Source: Thermocaproicibacter sp036844765 (lineage in GTDB: Bacteria > Bacillota > Clostridia > Oscillospirales > Acutalibacteraceae). Taken from it: DNA of 10,435 nucleotides. Location: NCBI GenBank assembly GCA_036844765.1, contig DAIUFE010000053.1, forward strand, positions 1 to 10,435. Reading direction: 5' to 3'. A program made the position numbers and the translations under genes. The notes under the pieces are model-generated. The model saw only the letters and a program-made list of their open reading frames with translations, ran no database searches and was not told the DNA's origin. Each line of letters starts with the position of its first letter. Position 1 is the first letter of the stretch. Below, in pieces: positions 1 through 6,251 of the stretch.

Positions 1-355
1 CCGCCATGCCGTGCGAATAGCTTTTCAGGATTTCCGGGAACCCGAGAAAGGCGAGAAGCGGCGCGGCGCAGGAAAGAATCAAAAGCAGGAACCGCATTTC
101 GTCCATGCCGCGCGGGCTGCGGCTCACGGCCAGCAAAACGGAGAAAACGAGTGCCGCCTGCGCCGCCCAGACCCATTTGCCGATGAACCGGAATTGGAGC
201 GAAAGGAACTCCCGGAAGCCGATCCGCGCGGAAGCCTCCCGCCCGCGATAGGCTTTTTGGGCGAGCCGGACGGTCTCCCGCAGCTTTGCCGGGTCGCAGG
301 CCGGCGCGGCATACGCGCTCAGGTCCTCCCGGATTTTGCGCTCGTCGATCTTCAC
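1..355 (-). CDS. Two-helix membrane protein, putative anti-sigma partner (partial)
   Basis: About 118 codons are visible before the window edge cuts the gene. It starts with GTG at 355, overlapping the TGA of the sigma factor gene (GTGA), so the two are translationally coupled. The visible part has a charged cytoplasmic N-terminus (residues 1-58, with many Lys/Arg/Glu), a membrane segment at about 59-78 (W61, W63, then a Leu/Val/Ala run) and a second at about 88-106 joined by a short loop. No zinc-binding HxxxCxxC motif of classical ZAS anti-sigma factors is visible. Position directly after an ECF sigma factor, the overlap and the membrane topology suggest an anti-sigma factor; this is inferred from context, not from a recognised domain. 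It could instead be a membrane protein that merely shares the operon. Confidence 0.6.
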   Translation of the reverse strand, partial: MKIDERKIREDLSAYAAPACDPAKLRETVRLAQKAYRGREASARIGFREFLSLQFRFIGKWVWAAQAALVFSVLLAVSRSPRGMDEMRFLLLILSCAAPLLAFLGFPEILKSYSHGMA

Positions 356-879
356 AGCCAGTCCTCCTTCTTGAGAAGTTTGCTCAGCGTTTTCAGCCCC
401 TGATGCAGCCGGTATTTGGTGACGGAAAGCCCGGAATCCGTGATCCGCGCGATCTCTCTCAATGTAAAGTCGTGGTAGAACCGCAGCAGGATCACTTCTT
501 TCTGCTCCTCCGGCAGCCGGCCGAGGGCCGTCCGGATAGAATCGGCCGCTTCGGCCCGCGTTTCCCCGGCGCCGTCCCCGGCCGGGCGGTCCGGTCCGGC
601 GGAGCCGACGGGAACGGGGGTCTTCGCGCGGAAAACGTCGGCGCAGAGGTTCCGGGCGATCACGAACAGAAAATTCCGGCATTTCCCCCGCTGCGCGTAG
701 CGGCCGAAATTGCGGCAGAAATGGAGAAAAACCTCCTGCGTGACGTCCTCCGCGTCCTGTTTGCGGCCCAGCCGGCGGCAGCAGTAGGCGTAGACGTCGC
801 CGTAGTATTTCCGGATCAGCTCCTCCAGCGCTCCCGCGTCGCCGGATTTTATCTTCCGGATCCGCCTTTCGTCCTCCAC
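352..879 (-). CDS. ECF-type RNA polymerase sigma factor (sigma-70 family)
   Basis: This 175-residue protein has the size and two-domain build of an ECF sigma factor, which recruits RNA polymerase to a small regulon. Region 2 spans about residues 15-80 and includes the core-binding signature DAEDVTQEVFLHF (42-54). A Gly/Ala/Pro-rich linker at about 83-112 leads into region 4 (about 118-170), with LPEEQKEVILLRFYHDFTLREIA typical of the -35-binding helix-turn-helix, split here as LPEEQKEVILLRF then YHDFTLREIA. The start is GTG at 879, supported by a GGAAG ribosome binding site about seven bases upstream; no nearby ATG fits. It is the first gene of a minus-strand operon with a membrane protein coupled by a 4-base overlap, the usual sigma/anti-sigma order. 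The upstream region holds an ECF-like promoter, suggesting autoregulation. The signal it responds to cannot be read from the sequence. Confidence 0.93.
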   Translation of the reverse strand: MEDERRIRKIKSGDAGALEELIRKYYGDVYAYCCRRLGRKQDAEDVTQEVFLHFCRNFGRYAQRGKCRNFLFVIARNLCADVFRAKTPVPVGSAGPDRPAGDGAGETRAEAADSIRTALGRLPEEQKEVILLRFYHDFTLREIARITDSGLSVTKYRLHQGLKTLSKLLKKEDWL

Positions 880-907
880 CGCCGCACTTCCTTTTCGCCC
901 TCTGCTT

Positions 908-937
908 TATAGAACGGTTTCCCTGCGGAAAAAGTCA
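908..937 (-). promoter_or_regulatory. Candidate ECF-type autoregulatory promoter
   Basis: Read on the minus strand, TGACTTTTT (937-929) is followed 15 bases after TGACTT by CGTTCTATA (916-908). This resembles the TGAAAC / CGTC-type layout of promoters used by extracytoplasmic-function sigma factors such as B. subtilis SigW and SigX. It would start transcription about 25 bases ahead of the sigma gene's GTG, leaving room only for the ribosome binding site. Autoregulation is inferred from position and layout. Confidence 0.45.
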
Positions 938-1028
938 GGGCGCGCAGAATAAAAATGAAAAAAGCGCCTGGTTCCTCAGGATTTAAGGAATTATTTTGGC
1001 AAATTCCAACATATTTCCGCTGCCGGTC

Positions 1029-1055
1029 TCAATTTAATCGCAAAACATCCGATAT
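1029..1055 (+). promoter_or_regulatory. Candidate sigma-28 (SigD)-like promoter for motAB
   Basis: TCAATTTA (1029-1036), an 11-base gap and TCCGATAT (1048-1055) match the flagellar sigma factor consensus TAAAGTTT-N11-GCCGATAA at 5/8 and 6/8 positions with the exact spacing. Its place upstream of a motor stator pair fits a sigma-28 promoter. No good TTGACA/TATAAT pair was found in the same interval. The match is imperfect, so this is a candidate only. Confidence 0.35.
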
Positions 1056-1093
1056 TCCTATTAAAGTCTGTTATTCTGTTATTTTGAGAGAAT

Positions 1094-1161
1094 GCAGCCG
1101 CAGGACCCCGGCTCGTGTTTTGCGGCTGCGCGGCTTTCCCGACGGCCCCGGCCGCAGGAAA
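1094..1161 (+). other. Structured 5' leader of motAB (two hairpins)
   Basis: GCAGCCGCA (1094-1102) and TGCGGCTGC (1121-1129) form a perfect 9-bp stem with an 18-base loop. A second hairpin follows, with TTTCC (1135-1139) pairing GGAAA (1157-1161) around CGGC/GCCG (1143-1146 and 1151-1154). Both lie between the candidate promoter and the motA ribosome binding site. Neither is followed by a T-run, so they are not obvious terminators. They could stabilise the mRNA or control translation. The whole 880-1204 gap otherwise holds only the two candidate promoters. Confidence 0.5.
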
Positions 1162-1204
1162 CGGCGTTGGAAAATCCGGGGCAAGCTGTTAAGGAGGCTC
1201 TAAA

Positions 1205-2017
1205 ATGGCCAAACCGTCGAAATCGATCTGGATCGGATTGGGGATCGGCATCGCGTGCATCCTTACCTCCATGGTGATGTCCGGCGAATTCCAAACGTTT
1301 CTGAACTGGCCTTCGGTCTTCATCACGATCGGCGGCACGCTGGGGGCCGTCGTCGTTTCGTTCCCGGCGGAAAGGCTCAAAACGCTCGGCCCGGTGATGC
1401 GGAAGGCGTTCCAGCGGGAGCCCTGCGATTTTGAGAAGGATATCCGGACGATCGTCGGCCTGGCCGAAGTCGCCCGGCAGAGGGGCCTGCTGGCCCTGGA
1501 GGACTACGCCGACCAGAAGATCGACGACAAGTTCCTCAAGCGGGGCGTCTACCTGATCGTCGACGGGGCGGACGAGGACCATCTCCGCTCGACCCTTCAG
1601 GCGGAGACGTACTTCATGCAGCAGAGGCACCAGAAGGGCTACGCCATGCTGGACATGATCGCGACCACGGCGCCGTCGCTGGGCCTTCTCGGCACCTATA
1701 TCGGCCTGATCCCCATGCTGGTCAACCTGGACGACCCGACCCAGCTGGGGCCCCTGATGGCCGTCGAGCTGGTCACGTCGTTCTACGGGGCCTTTTTGGC
1801 CTACGTGATCTTCGCGCCGCTCTCCAAGCGGCTGAAGATCATGGACGCGGACGAGGTGGGCAGAAGGGAGTTCCTGCTGGAAGGCCTTGCGGCCATCGAG
1901 GAAAGCAAAAGCCCGAGGGTCATCGAGGAAGATCTCATTGCCTATCTGTCGGAAAAACGGAGCACCCGCGGCTCTTCCAGACGGTTGGAGAAGTTTCCCC
2001 CGCGGAAGGCGGCCTGA
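1205..2017 (+). CDS. motA: Flagellar motor stator protein MotA
   Basis: MotA forms a ring around MotB and converts ion flow through the cytoplasmic membrane into torque on the flagellar rotor. The 270 residues show the family's four membrane segments: two near the N-terminus (about 8-26 and 34-53), a large cytoplasmic loop, then segments at about 150-173 and 186-205. TM3 carries the signature APSLGLLGTYIGLIPML (156-172) with P157, the counterpart of E. coli P173. TM4 ends in FAPLSKRLK with P205, the counterpart of P222. The loop holds RGLLALE (93-99), matching the conserved Arg/Glu rotor-contact region. AAGGAGG at 1191-1197 sits seven bases before ATG 1205. TM4 has E188 and Y200 where, from memory, relatives usually have small residues or Asn. 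The gene overlaps nothing and is followed after six bases by motB. Confidence 0.95.
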   Translation: MAKPSKSIWIGLGIGIACILTSMVMSGEFQTFLNWPSVFITIGGTLGAVVVSFPAERLKTLGPVMRKAFQREPCDFEKDIRTIVGLAEVARQRGLLALEDYADQKIDDKFLKRGVYLIVDGADEDHLRSTLQAETYFMQQRHQKGYAMLDMIATTAPSLGLLGTYIGLIPMLVNLDDPTQLGPLMAVELVTSFYGAFLAYVIFAPLSKRLKIMDADEVGRREFLLEGLAAIEESKSPRVIEEDLIAYLSEKRSTRGSSRRLEKFPPRKAA

Positions 2018-2023
2018 TGTGCG

Positions 2024-2788
2024 ATGCTGTCGAATAAGAATCGACTGATCCCGACCCAAGACCCGCCGGAGGACGGCGCGCCCGGCTGGCTGACGAGCTA
2101 CAGCGATATGATGACGGATCTTCTCGCGATCTTCGTGATCCTGTTTTCGTTCGCCATGGTGAGCCGGCCGGTCGTGGTGTCCCGCGCGGCCGCCCGGCAG
2201 AATACGGCTTCCGCGGCCTCCGCGGCCGCGGAGGTCCGGCAGAGCGCCTCTTCCGCGGCGGAGGCGGCCGCCCGCCCGTCTTCCGCCGGGCCGGCCGTTT
2301 CCAGCTCGCGGCCCGCCGACGAGAAATTCAACAGCCTGTACGAATCCATCCGCGCCTATATCCGGCGGTCCGGGCTTTCCGACCGTCTGAGCGTCTCGAA
2401 GGAAGGCGACCGCCTGATCCTGATCCGGGTGTCGGATTCGGTCCTTTTCAATTCGGGCAAAGCCGACATCAATCCCGCGGCGGAGCAGCTGCTCGGCAGG
2501 ATCTCCGATATTTTTACGGCGCATGCGGGCGATATCGAGGGCATCCGCATCGAGGGCCACACCGACGACCGTCCCATCAAGAACGAGCAGTTCGACAGCA
2601 ACTGGGAGCTTTCCACCAGCCGGGCCGTCAACGTCCTGCGCTGGCTGGCCGGGCGGTCCCCGCTCGGGCCGGAGAAATTCTCGGCGGTGGGGTACGGGGA
2701 ATTCCACCCGATCGCGGACAACGGCACCGCCGAGAACAGGGCCAAAAACAGGCGCGTGGACTTTTTGATCGAGACGGAGGACGAATGA
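2024..2788 (+). CDS. motB: Flagellar motor stator protein MotB (OmpA-family peptidoglycan-binding)
   Basis: MotB anchors the stator to peptidoglycan and carries the ion-binding aspartate. The 254-residue protein has a short cytoplasmic tail, then WLTSYSDMMTDLLAIFVILF (22-41), in which D28 is the expected channel aspartate. An unusually Ala/Ser/Pro-rich linker of roughly 50 residues (about 50-100) covers the plug/linker region. The C-terminal OmpA/MotB domain (about 105-250) shows IEGHTDDRPI, a W.LS..RA motif, GYGEFHPI and NRAKNRRVDF, the peptidoglycan-binding signature. ATG 2024 is the first usable start, because the frame has a stop at 2015-2017. The only SD-like sequence (GGAAGG, 2004-2009) is 14 bases away, so translation is probably coupled to motA, six bases upstream. 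No other flagellar genes lie in the window. The ion could be H+ or Na+; the sequence alone does not settle it. Confidence 0.94.
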   Translation: MLSNKNRLIPTQDPPEDGAPGWLTSYSDMMTDLLAIFVILFSFAMVSRPVVVSRAAARQNTASAASAAAEVRQSASSAAEAAARPSSAGPAVSSSRPADEKFNSLYESIRAYIRRSGLSDRLSVSKEGDRLILIRVSDSVLFNSGKADINPAAEQLLGRISDIFTAHAGDIEGIRIEGHTDDRPIKNEQFDSNWELSTSRAVNVLRWLAGRSPLGPEKFSAVGYGEFHPIADNGTAENRAKNRRVDFLIETEDE

Positions 2789-2806
2789 AAAAAGCCCCGG
2801 AGGGGC
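2788..2806 (-). terminator. Intrinsic terminator of the minus-strand YbhN-like gene
   Basis: On the minus strand GCCCC (2806-2802), loop TCC and GGGGC (2798-2794) are followed directly by six T (2793-2788). It lies about 40 bases beyond the stop codon of the YbhN-like gene and abuts the motB stop codon. Confidence 0.75.
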
Positions 2807-2819
2807 GGGGGAAAACCAT

Positions 2820-2850
2820 GGCCCGGAGCGCCGCGCCCCGGGCCCTTTAT
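2820..2850 (+). terminator. Intrinsic terminator of motAB
   Basis: GGCCCGG (2820-2826) and CCGGGCC (2838-2844) form a perfect 7-bp stem with an 11-base loop, followed by CTTTATTT. It is 32 bases after the motB stop and overlaps the last codon of the converging gene. The T-run is interrupted, so efficiency may be moderate. Confidence 0.6.
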
Positions 2851-3878
2851 TTCGGCGCACCGGCCGATTTTTTTCCGATTCCCGAAAAGGGCGCGCAGAC
2901 CAGGAGCACGAGATAATACGAGATCACCCGCCAGAGCAGGTCGGCCGATTTGATGGTCTCCGGGGTGAAGAAGGAAGAGAAAAACGAGTAGAAGCTCGTC
3001 TCGGCGGCCCCCGCGGAGCCGGGGAGCGGGAAGAGCGAAGAGACCATCGTGACGAAGGCCTGGTAGCAGAGCATCCGCAGCGGCGAGGCCCGGCCGATGT
3101 CGAACGCGCGGAAGATGCAGTAGGGAACCGTGAAAAGCGCGGTGAGCTGCAGAAAGGTGAGGAAATACGTCTGCGCCAGAAGCCGGAAATTCCGGTAGAT
3201 TTCCCGGTTGCTTTGGTGAAAAAATTCCACCTGCTTTTCCCAGGCCGGCAGGAGGCCGGCATGCTTTTTCATGACGGGGAGCCTGCCGACCCATTCCAGC
3301 AGCTTATGCGTCAGCTTCCGGCTGAACGAGATCAGCAGCAGAAAGCCTGCGGCGGCCGCCTGCACCCAGAAGCCGAGAACCGTCAGCCCCCGCATGGCCG
3401 GGGGCAGCGGATCCCTGAAAACATATGACTGAAGAAAGATCGCCGCCAGGCTGTAAAGCGTGATGCCGGTCTGGTAAACGAAAAATTTCTGGACCAGCGC
3501 GGAGGTCGCGCTGCCGGGGTCGATCCCCTGGCGGTCCATCAGATAGATCTGCATGGGCTGGCCCCCGCTTTGGAACGGCGTGATCGCGCTGTAGAAGTGG
3601 CCCGCCAGGCAGACCTTCATCGCGGAGCGGAACCGGTAATCCGGCTCCGCGTTTTTTGTGAAAAGATGGATGAGGCAGGCGTCGAGGAACAGGTCCGCGC
3701 CCATGCAGAGCGCCGCCAGAACGATCCATGCCGCCCGGAACCGATGAATCTGCCCCAGCAGCGTGAACAGGCCGTTTTCCGAGATGCAGAAATAGAGCAG
3801 GATCCCGAGCGAAAGCAGGATCGACCCAACGCTGAAAATCTTTTTCCAATCCGGCCGCTTTCCGAATATCCGAGGCAT
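2847..3878 (-). CDS. YbhN/UPF0104 family membrane protein (LPG-synthase TM region type, flippase-like)
   Basis: The 343-residue polytopic membrane protein belongs to the family annotated as lysylphosphatidylglycerol synthase transmembrane region or flippase-like. The signature HFYSAITPFQSGGQPMQIY (94-112) matches the family's ITPF..GGQP..IY motif, and PLPGSAGAAETSFY (284-297) matches the second conserved PxPGGxGxxE-type block. Hydrophobic segments occur at about 14-32, 50-70, 120-150, 165-190, 230-255 and near the C-terminus. Full MprF is about 850 residues with a C-terminal aminoacyl-transferase domain; that domain is absent, so this is not a lipid aminoacylase by itself. Family members are linked to lipid or lipid-linked sugar translocation, but the substrate here is unknown. 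ATG 3878 has AGGGAG seven bases upstream. It is a single-gene unit with its own promoter and terminator, convergent to motAB and divergent from the 6S-like RNA/perR unit. Confidence 0.88.
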   Translation of the reverse strand: MPRIFGKRPDWKKIFSVGSILLSLGILLYFCISENGLFTLLGQIHRFRAAWIVLAALCMGADLFLDACLIHLFTKNAEPDYRFRSAMKVCLAGHFYSAITPFQSGGQPMQIYLMDRQGIDPGSATSALVQKFFVYQTGITLYSLAAIFLQSYVFRDPLPPAMRGLTVLGFWVQAAAAGFLLLISFSRKLTHKLLEWVGRLPVMKKHAGLLPAWEKQVEFFHQSNREIYRNFRLLAQTYFLTFLQLTALFTVPYCIFRAFDIGRASPLRMLCYQAFVTMVSSLFPLPGSAGAAETSFYSFFSSFFTPETIKSADLLWRVISYYLVLLVCAPFSGIGKKSAGAPK

Positions 3879-3908
3879 TTTTTATCTCCCTGTCCAGCGG
3901 GGAAATCG

Positions 3909-3938
3909 GCCGCCCCGGCCGAATCCTCCGGGGACGGC
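3909..3938 (-). other. Leader hairpin of the YbhN-like gene
   Basis: In the minus-strand leader, GCCG-T-CCCCGG (3938-3928) pairs with CCGGGGCGGC (3918-3909), giving 10 bp with one bulged T. There is no T-run after it. Its role is unknown; it lies between the promoter at 4013-4041 and the start codon at 3878. Confidence 0.4.
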
Positions 3939-4012
3939 TTTCAGTTTTCGCCGCGCTTTTCTGTAGTCTGTGAGTTTCAGCTTTGGAAATACGAATTCTT
4001 TTGCCGCTTCCA

Positions 4013-4041
4013 ATTATAAACCCCCTTCCATAAATATGCAA
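4013..4041 (-). promoter_or_regulatory. Sigma-A promoter of the YbhN-like gene
   Basis: On the minus strand TTGCAT (4041-4036), a 17-base spacer and a perfect TATAAT (4018-4013) precede the gene. The leader would be about 130 bases and contains a G/C-rich hairpin. It diverges from the 6S-like RNA promoter about 60 bases away. Confidence 0.55.
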
Positions 4042-4102
4042 TTTCTGTTCTGGGCAGCCGGTCAGGGCTGCGATTTACCCGCAAAGATCGGCCGCGCGGA
4101 GC

Positions 4103-4131
4103 TTGACAGAGGAAAAAACAGGTGGTAAAAT
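4103..4131 (+). promoter_or_regulatory. Strong sigma-A promoter for the 6S-like RNA and perR-catalase operon
   Basis: A perfect TTGACA (4103-4108), a 17-base spacer and TAAAAT (4126-4131) make this the best vegetative promoter in the window. The predicted start is at about 4137-4139, roughly 175 bases ahead of the perR start. TTATCATGTAA (4140-4150), an imperfect palindrome at the predicted start site, is a possible operator but does not match the PerR box well. Confidence 0.85.
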
Positions 4132-4138
4132 AGAACGT

Positions 4139-4300
4139 GTTATCATGTAAGACGAAGTCCTAATAAGCGGCCGGATCTTACAGCGTTTCCAGTGGATTAT
4201 GCAAGTGGGTTTGTGTTTTTCTCCCGCCGAAGGCGGGGGAAAAACACCTCATCTTCCGCAAGTTGAAATGGAATTGCTGTAGACCGGCTGCGGCGATTGT
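4139..4300 (+). ncRNA. ssrS: 6S RNA-like structured RNA
   Basis: 6S RNA binds RNA polymerase holoenzyme by mimicking an open promoter and damps housekeeping transcription in stationary phase. The sequence folds into one long interrupted hairpin: GCGGCCGG (4167-4174) with CCGGCTGC (4284-4291, one G-U), TACAGC (4179-4184) with GCTGTA (4276-4281), TTCCA (4187-4191) with TGGAA (4269-4273), a large unpaired central region (4192-4212 against 4248-4268), then a 16-bp apical stem at 4213-4228/4232-4247 with a GAA loop and one G-U pair. A closing stem, a central bubble and a long apical stem, about 160 bases long and right after a consensus sigma-A promoter, are the 6S layout. GCAAGTGGGTTTGTG and CTCATCTTCCGCA around the bubble look like those I recall in clostridial 6S RNAs. 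The 3' end is uncertain: no T-run terminator precedes perR. It could instead be a cis-acting leader of perR. Confidence 0.68.
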
Positions 4301-4312
4301 GCGGTGATTGCC

Positions 4313-4702
4313 ATGAACAGGCGGTACAGCATTCAGAAACAGGCGGTCCTGGACGCACTGGCCCGGCTGGACCATCCGACGGCTCAGGAAGTCTGGGAGG
4401 AGGTCCGGAAACAATATCCGCGGATTGGCCGGGGGACGGTTTACCGGAACCTGAATCTTCTGGAGGAAAGCGGCGCGGTCGTGCGGCTCTTCTTCCCCGG
4501 ATCGCCGGACCGTTTCGACGTGGACACCCATCCGCACAACCACGCGCGCTGCGTGCGCTGCGGGAGGATCTTCAACCTGGAGCCGGACGGCATGGAGGAC
4601 ATCGACCGGCGGATCGAGCGGGAGACCGGTTTCACGGTCGAGAAGCACAGCATTACTTTTCAAGGCGTTTGCCCCGAGTGCAAGCGGGGAAACCATAAAT
4701 AA
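4313..4702 (+). CDS. perR: Fur-family peroxide-responsive regulator, PerR-like
   Basis: The 129-residue protein has an N-terminal winged helix (about 1-75) and a C-terminal dimerisation/metal domain. Aligned by eye with B. subtilis PerR, regulatory-site ligands H37, D85, H91 and H93 correspond to H21 (in HPTA), D69 (in RFD), H75 and H77. The structural zinc site is complete as C80xxC83 and C120xxC123. The fifth regulatory ligand, D104 in PerR and Glu in Fur, is N88 here (CGRIFN). The catalase gene directly downstream supports a peroxide-sensing repressor. ATG 4313 is preferred over GTG 4304, because GGTGAT at 4303-4308 matches the downstream part of the extended Shine-Dalgarno sequence at a suitable distance and the GTG has no binding site of its own. 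No separate promoter is visible, so it appears transcribed from 4103-4131 through the 6S-like RNA. Confidence 0.88.
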   Translation: MNRRYSIQKQAVLDALARLDHPTAQEVWEEVRKQYPRIGRGTVYRNLNLLEESGAVVRLFFPGSPDRFDVDTHPHNHARCVRCGRIFNLEPDGMEDIDRRIERETGFTVEKHSITFQGVCPECKRGNHK

Positions 4703-4727
4703 ATTTTCTGAATGGAGGGAATCGGAC

Positions 4728-6251
4728 ATGTCGGAAAAAGACAGGCTGACCACCGCGTACGGCAGGCCGGTCGAGGACGACCAGACTTCCGTCACCACCG
4801 GGAAGAAGGTCGGCTACGGGCTGATGAACGACACCTATCTGATGGAAAAGCTGGGGCATTTCGAGCGGGAGCGCATCCCCGAGCGCGTCGTTCACGCCAA
4901 AGGCTCCGGCGCCTACGGGTATTTCGAGGTGACGGACGACATCTCAAAGTACACGAAGGCGAAATTCCTTTCCCAGGTGGGGAAGAAAACGGAGCTGTTC
5001 GCCCGCTTTTCCACCGTGGGCGGCGAGAAGGCTTCGGCGGACACGGAGCGCGATCCGCGCGGTTTTGCCGTCAAGCTTTACACCGAAGAGGGCAATTACG
5101 ACATCGTCGGCAACAACCTTCCCGTGTTCTTCATCCGGGACGCCATCAAGTTTCCCGATTTTGTACATACCCAGAAGCGCAATCCGCAGACCGGGCTGAA
5201 GGACGCCACGATGTTCTGGGATTTTCTTTCACTCACGCCGGAATCCACTCATATGGTCACCATGCTGTTCAGCGACCGCGGCACGCCGGCCAGCCTGCGC
5301 AGAATGGACGGCTTCAGCGTGAACACCTGGATGTTCTACAACGACAAGGGCGAGCATTACTGGTTCAAGTGGCATTTCCTCACGGACCAGGGGATCGAGA
5401 GCCTGACGGCGGCGCAGGCGGCGGAGCTGGCCGGCAAGGACCCGGACTGCAACCGCCGCGACCTCTTCGGCGCCATCGAGCGGGGCGAGTACCCCTCCTG
5501 GACGGTGTACGTCCAGATCATGACGCCGGAGCAGGCGAAGACCTACCGCTTCGATCCGTTCGACGTCACCAAGGTCTGGTTCCACAAGGATTTTCCGCTG
5601 ATCCGCGTGGGCAAAATGGTGCTCAACCGCAACCCGCAGAACTTTTTCGCCGAAGTGGAGCAGGCGGCCTTCGCCCCGAGCACGCTGGTCCCGGGCATCT
5701 ATCCGTCGCCGGATAAGCTGCTGCAGGGCAGGCTTTTCGCCTATGAGGACGCGCACCGCTACCGCCTCGGGAAAAACCACGACCTGATCCCGGTCAACTC
5801 CCCGAAGGGGACCGAGGCCTATACCAACGAGCGGGACGGCGCGATGATGACGGGCGGCAATTACGGCAGCACCGCGAACTATTTCCCGAATTCCGTCAAC
5901 GCCCACCGGGAGGCGAGGGACGTTCCGGACGTGCCCGCGCTCGCGCTGGAGGAGGCGACCATCGCCCGGCACGACCTGCCCGTTACCGACGACGACTTTT
6001 TCCAGGCCGGGGAGCTTTACCGCCGCGTGCTCGGCGACACGGACCGCGACCATCTGATCTCCAACATCGCGGGGCATCTCGGCGGCGCGCTGAAGCGCAT
6101 CCAGTACCGGCAGGCCGCGCTGTTTTACAAGGCGGACGCCGATTACGGCACGCGGGTGGCGGACGCCCTGAAGCTGGATGTCCAAAAGGTGGCGGAGCTC
6201 GCCGCGCTCTCCGAAAAGGACCGCGAGGCGGCCACCGCGCGCGACTTATGA
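4728..6251 (+). CDS. katA: Monofunctional heme catalase (clade 3, small subunit)
   Basis: This cytoplasmic enzyme converts hydrogen peroxide to water and oxygen. At 507 residues it has the usual length of small-subunit catalases. The distal active-site motif RVVHAKGSGAYGYFEVT holds H56, and N129 lies in DIVGNNLPVFFIRDAIKFPD. Heme-contact motifs FARFSTV and RDPRGFAVK are intact, and the proximal heme ligand is Y339 in RLFAYEDAHRYRLG. The NADPH-type clade-3 core is followed by the short C-terminal helical region, with no flavodoxin-like extension. GGAGGG (4714-4719) lies eight bases before ATG 4728. It sits 25 bases after perR with no promoter or terminator between, so the two form an operon. 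Its stop overlaps the start of the DUF4491 gene. Peroxide-responsive derepression is likely from context, though no convincing PerR box was found. Confidence 0.97.
   Translation: MSEKDRLTTAYGRPVEDDQTSVTTGKKVGYGLMNDTYLMEKLGHFERERIPERVVHAKGSGAYGYFEVTDDISKYTKAKFLSQVGKKTELFARFSTVGGEKASADTERDPRGFAVKLYTEEGNYDIVGNNLPVFFIRDAIKFPDFVHTQKRNPQTGLKDATMFWDFLSLTPESTHMVTMLFSDRGTPASLRRMDGFSVNTWMFYNDKGEHYWFKWHFLTDQGIESLTAAQAAELAGKDPDCNRRDLFGAIERGEYPSWTVYVQIMTPEQAKTYRFDPFDVTKVWFHKDFPLIRVGKMVLNRNPQNFFAEVEQAAFAPSTLVPGIYPSPDKLLQGRLFAYEDAHRYRLGKNHDLIPVNSPKGTEAYTNERDGAMMTGGNYGSTANYFPNSVNAHREARDVPDVPALALEEATIARHDLPVTDDDFFQAGELYRRVLGDTDRDHLISNIAGHLGGALKRIQYRQAALFYKADADYGTRVADALKLDVQKVAELAALSEKDREAATARDL

Noticed and set aside
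955..1203. Small plus-strand open frame before motA (82 codons)
   Set aside because: It has no ribosome binding site and no recognisable motif, crosses the leader hairpins, and its composition shifts abruptly at the GC-rich part.
1029..1204. c-di-GMP (GEMM) riboswitch before motA
   Set aside because: The conserved GEMM core and tetraloop/receptor features were not found.
1079..2860. Long open frame on the minus strand across motAB (593 codons)
   Set aside because: It is an Arg/Pro/Gly-rich low-quality translation typical of the reverse strand of GC-rich genes and lies wholly opposite two well-supported genes.
2847..3878. MprF lysylphosphatidylglycerol synthase
   Set aside because: Only the transmembrane flippase-like region is present; the C-terminal aminoacyl-transferase domain that makes the lipid is absent.
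4012..4020. PerR box half-site ATTATAA
   Set aside because: The other half of the TTATAATNATTATAA palindrome is missing, and the sequence is the -10 element of the divergent gene.
5229..6185. Long open frame on the minus strand opposite the catalase gene (318 codons)
   Set aside because: It shows compositional shadowing only, with no domain or ribosome binding site support.
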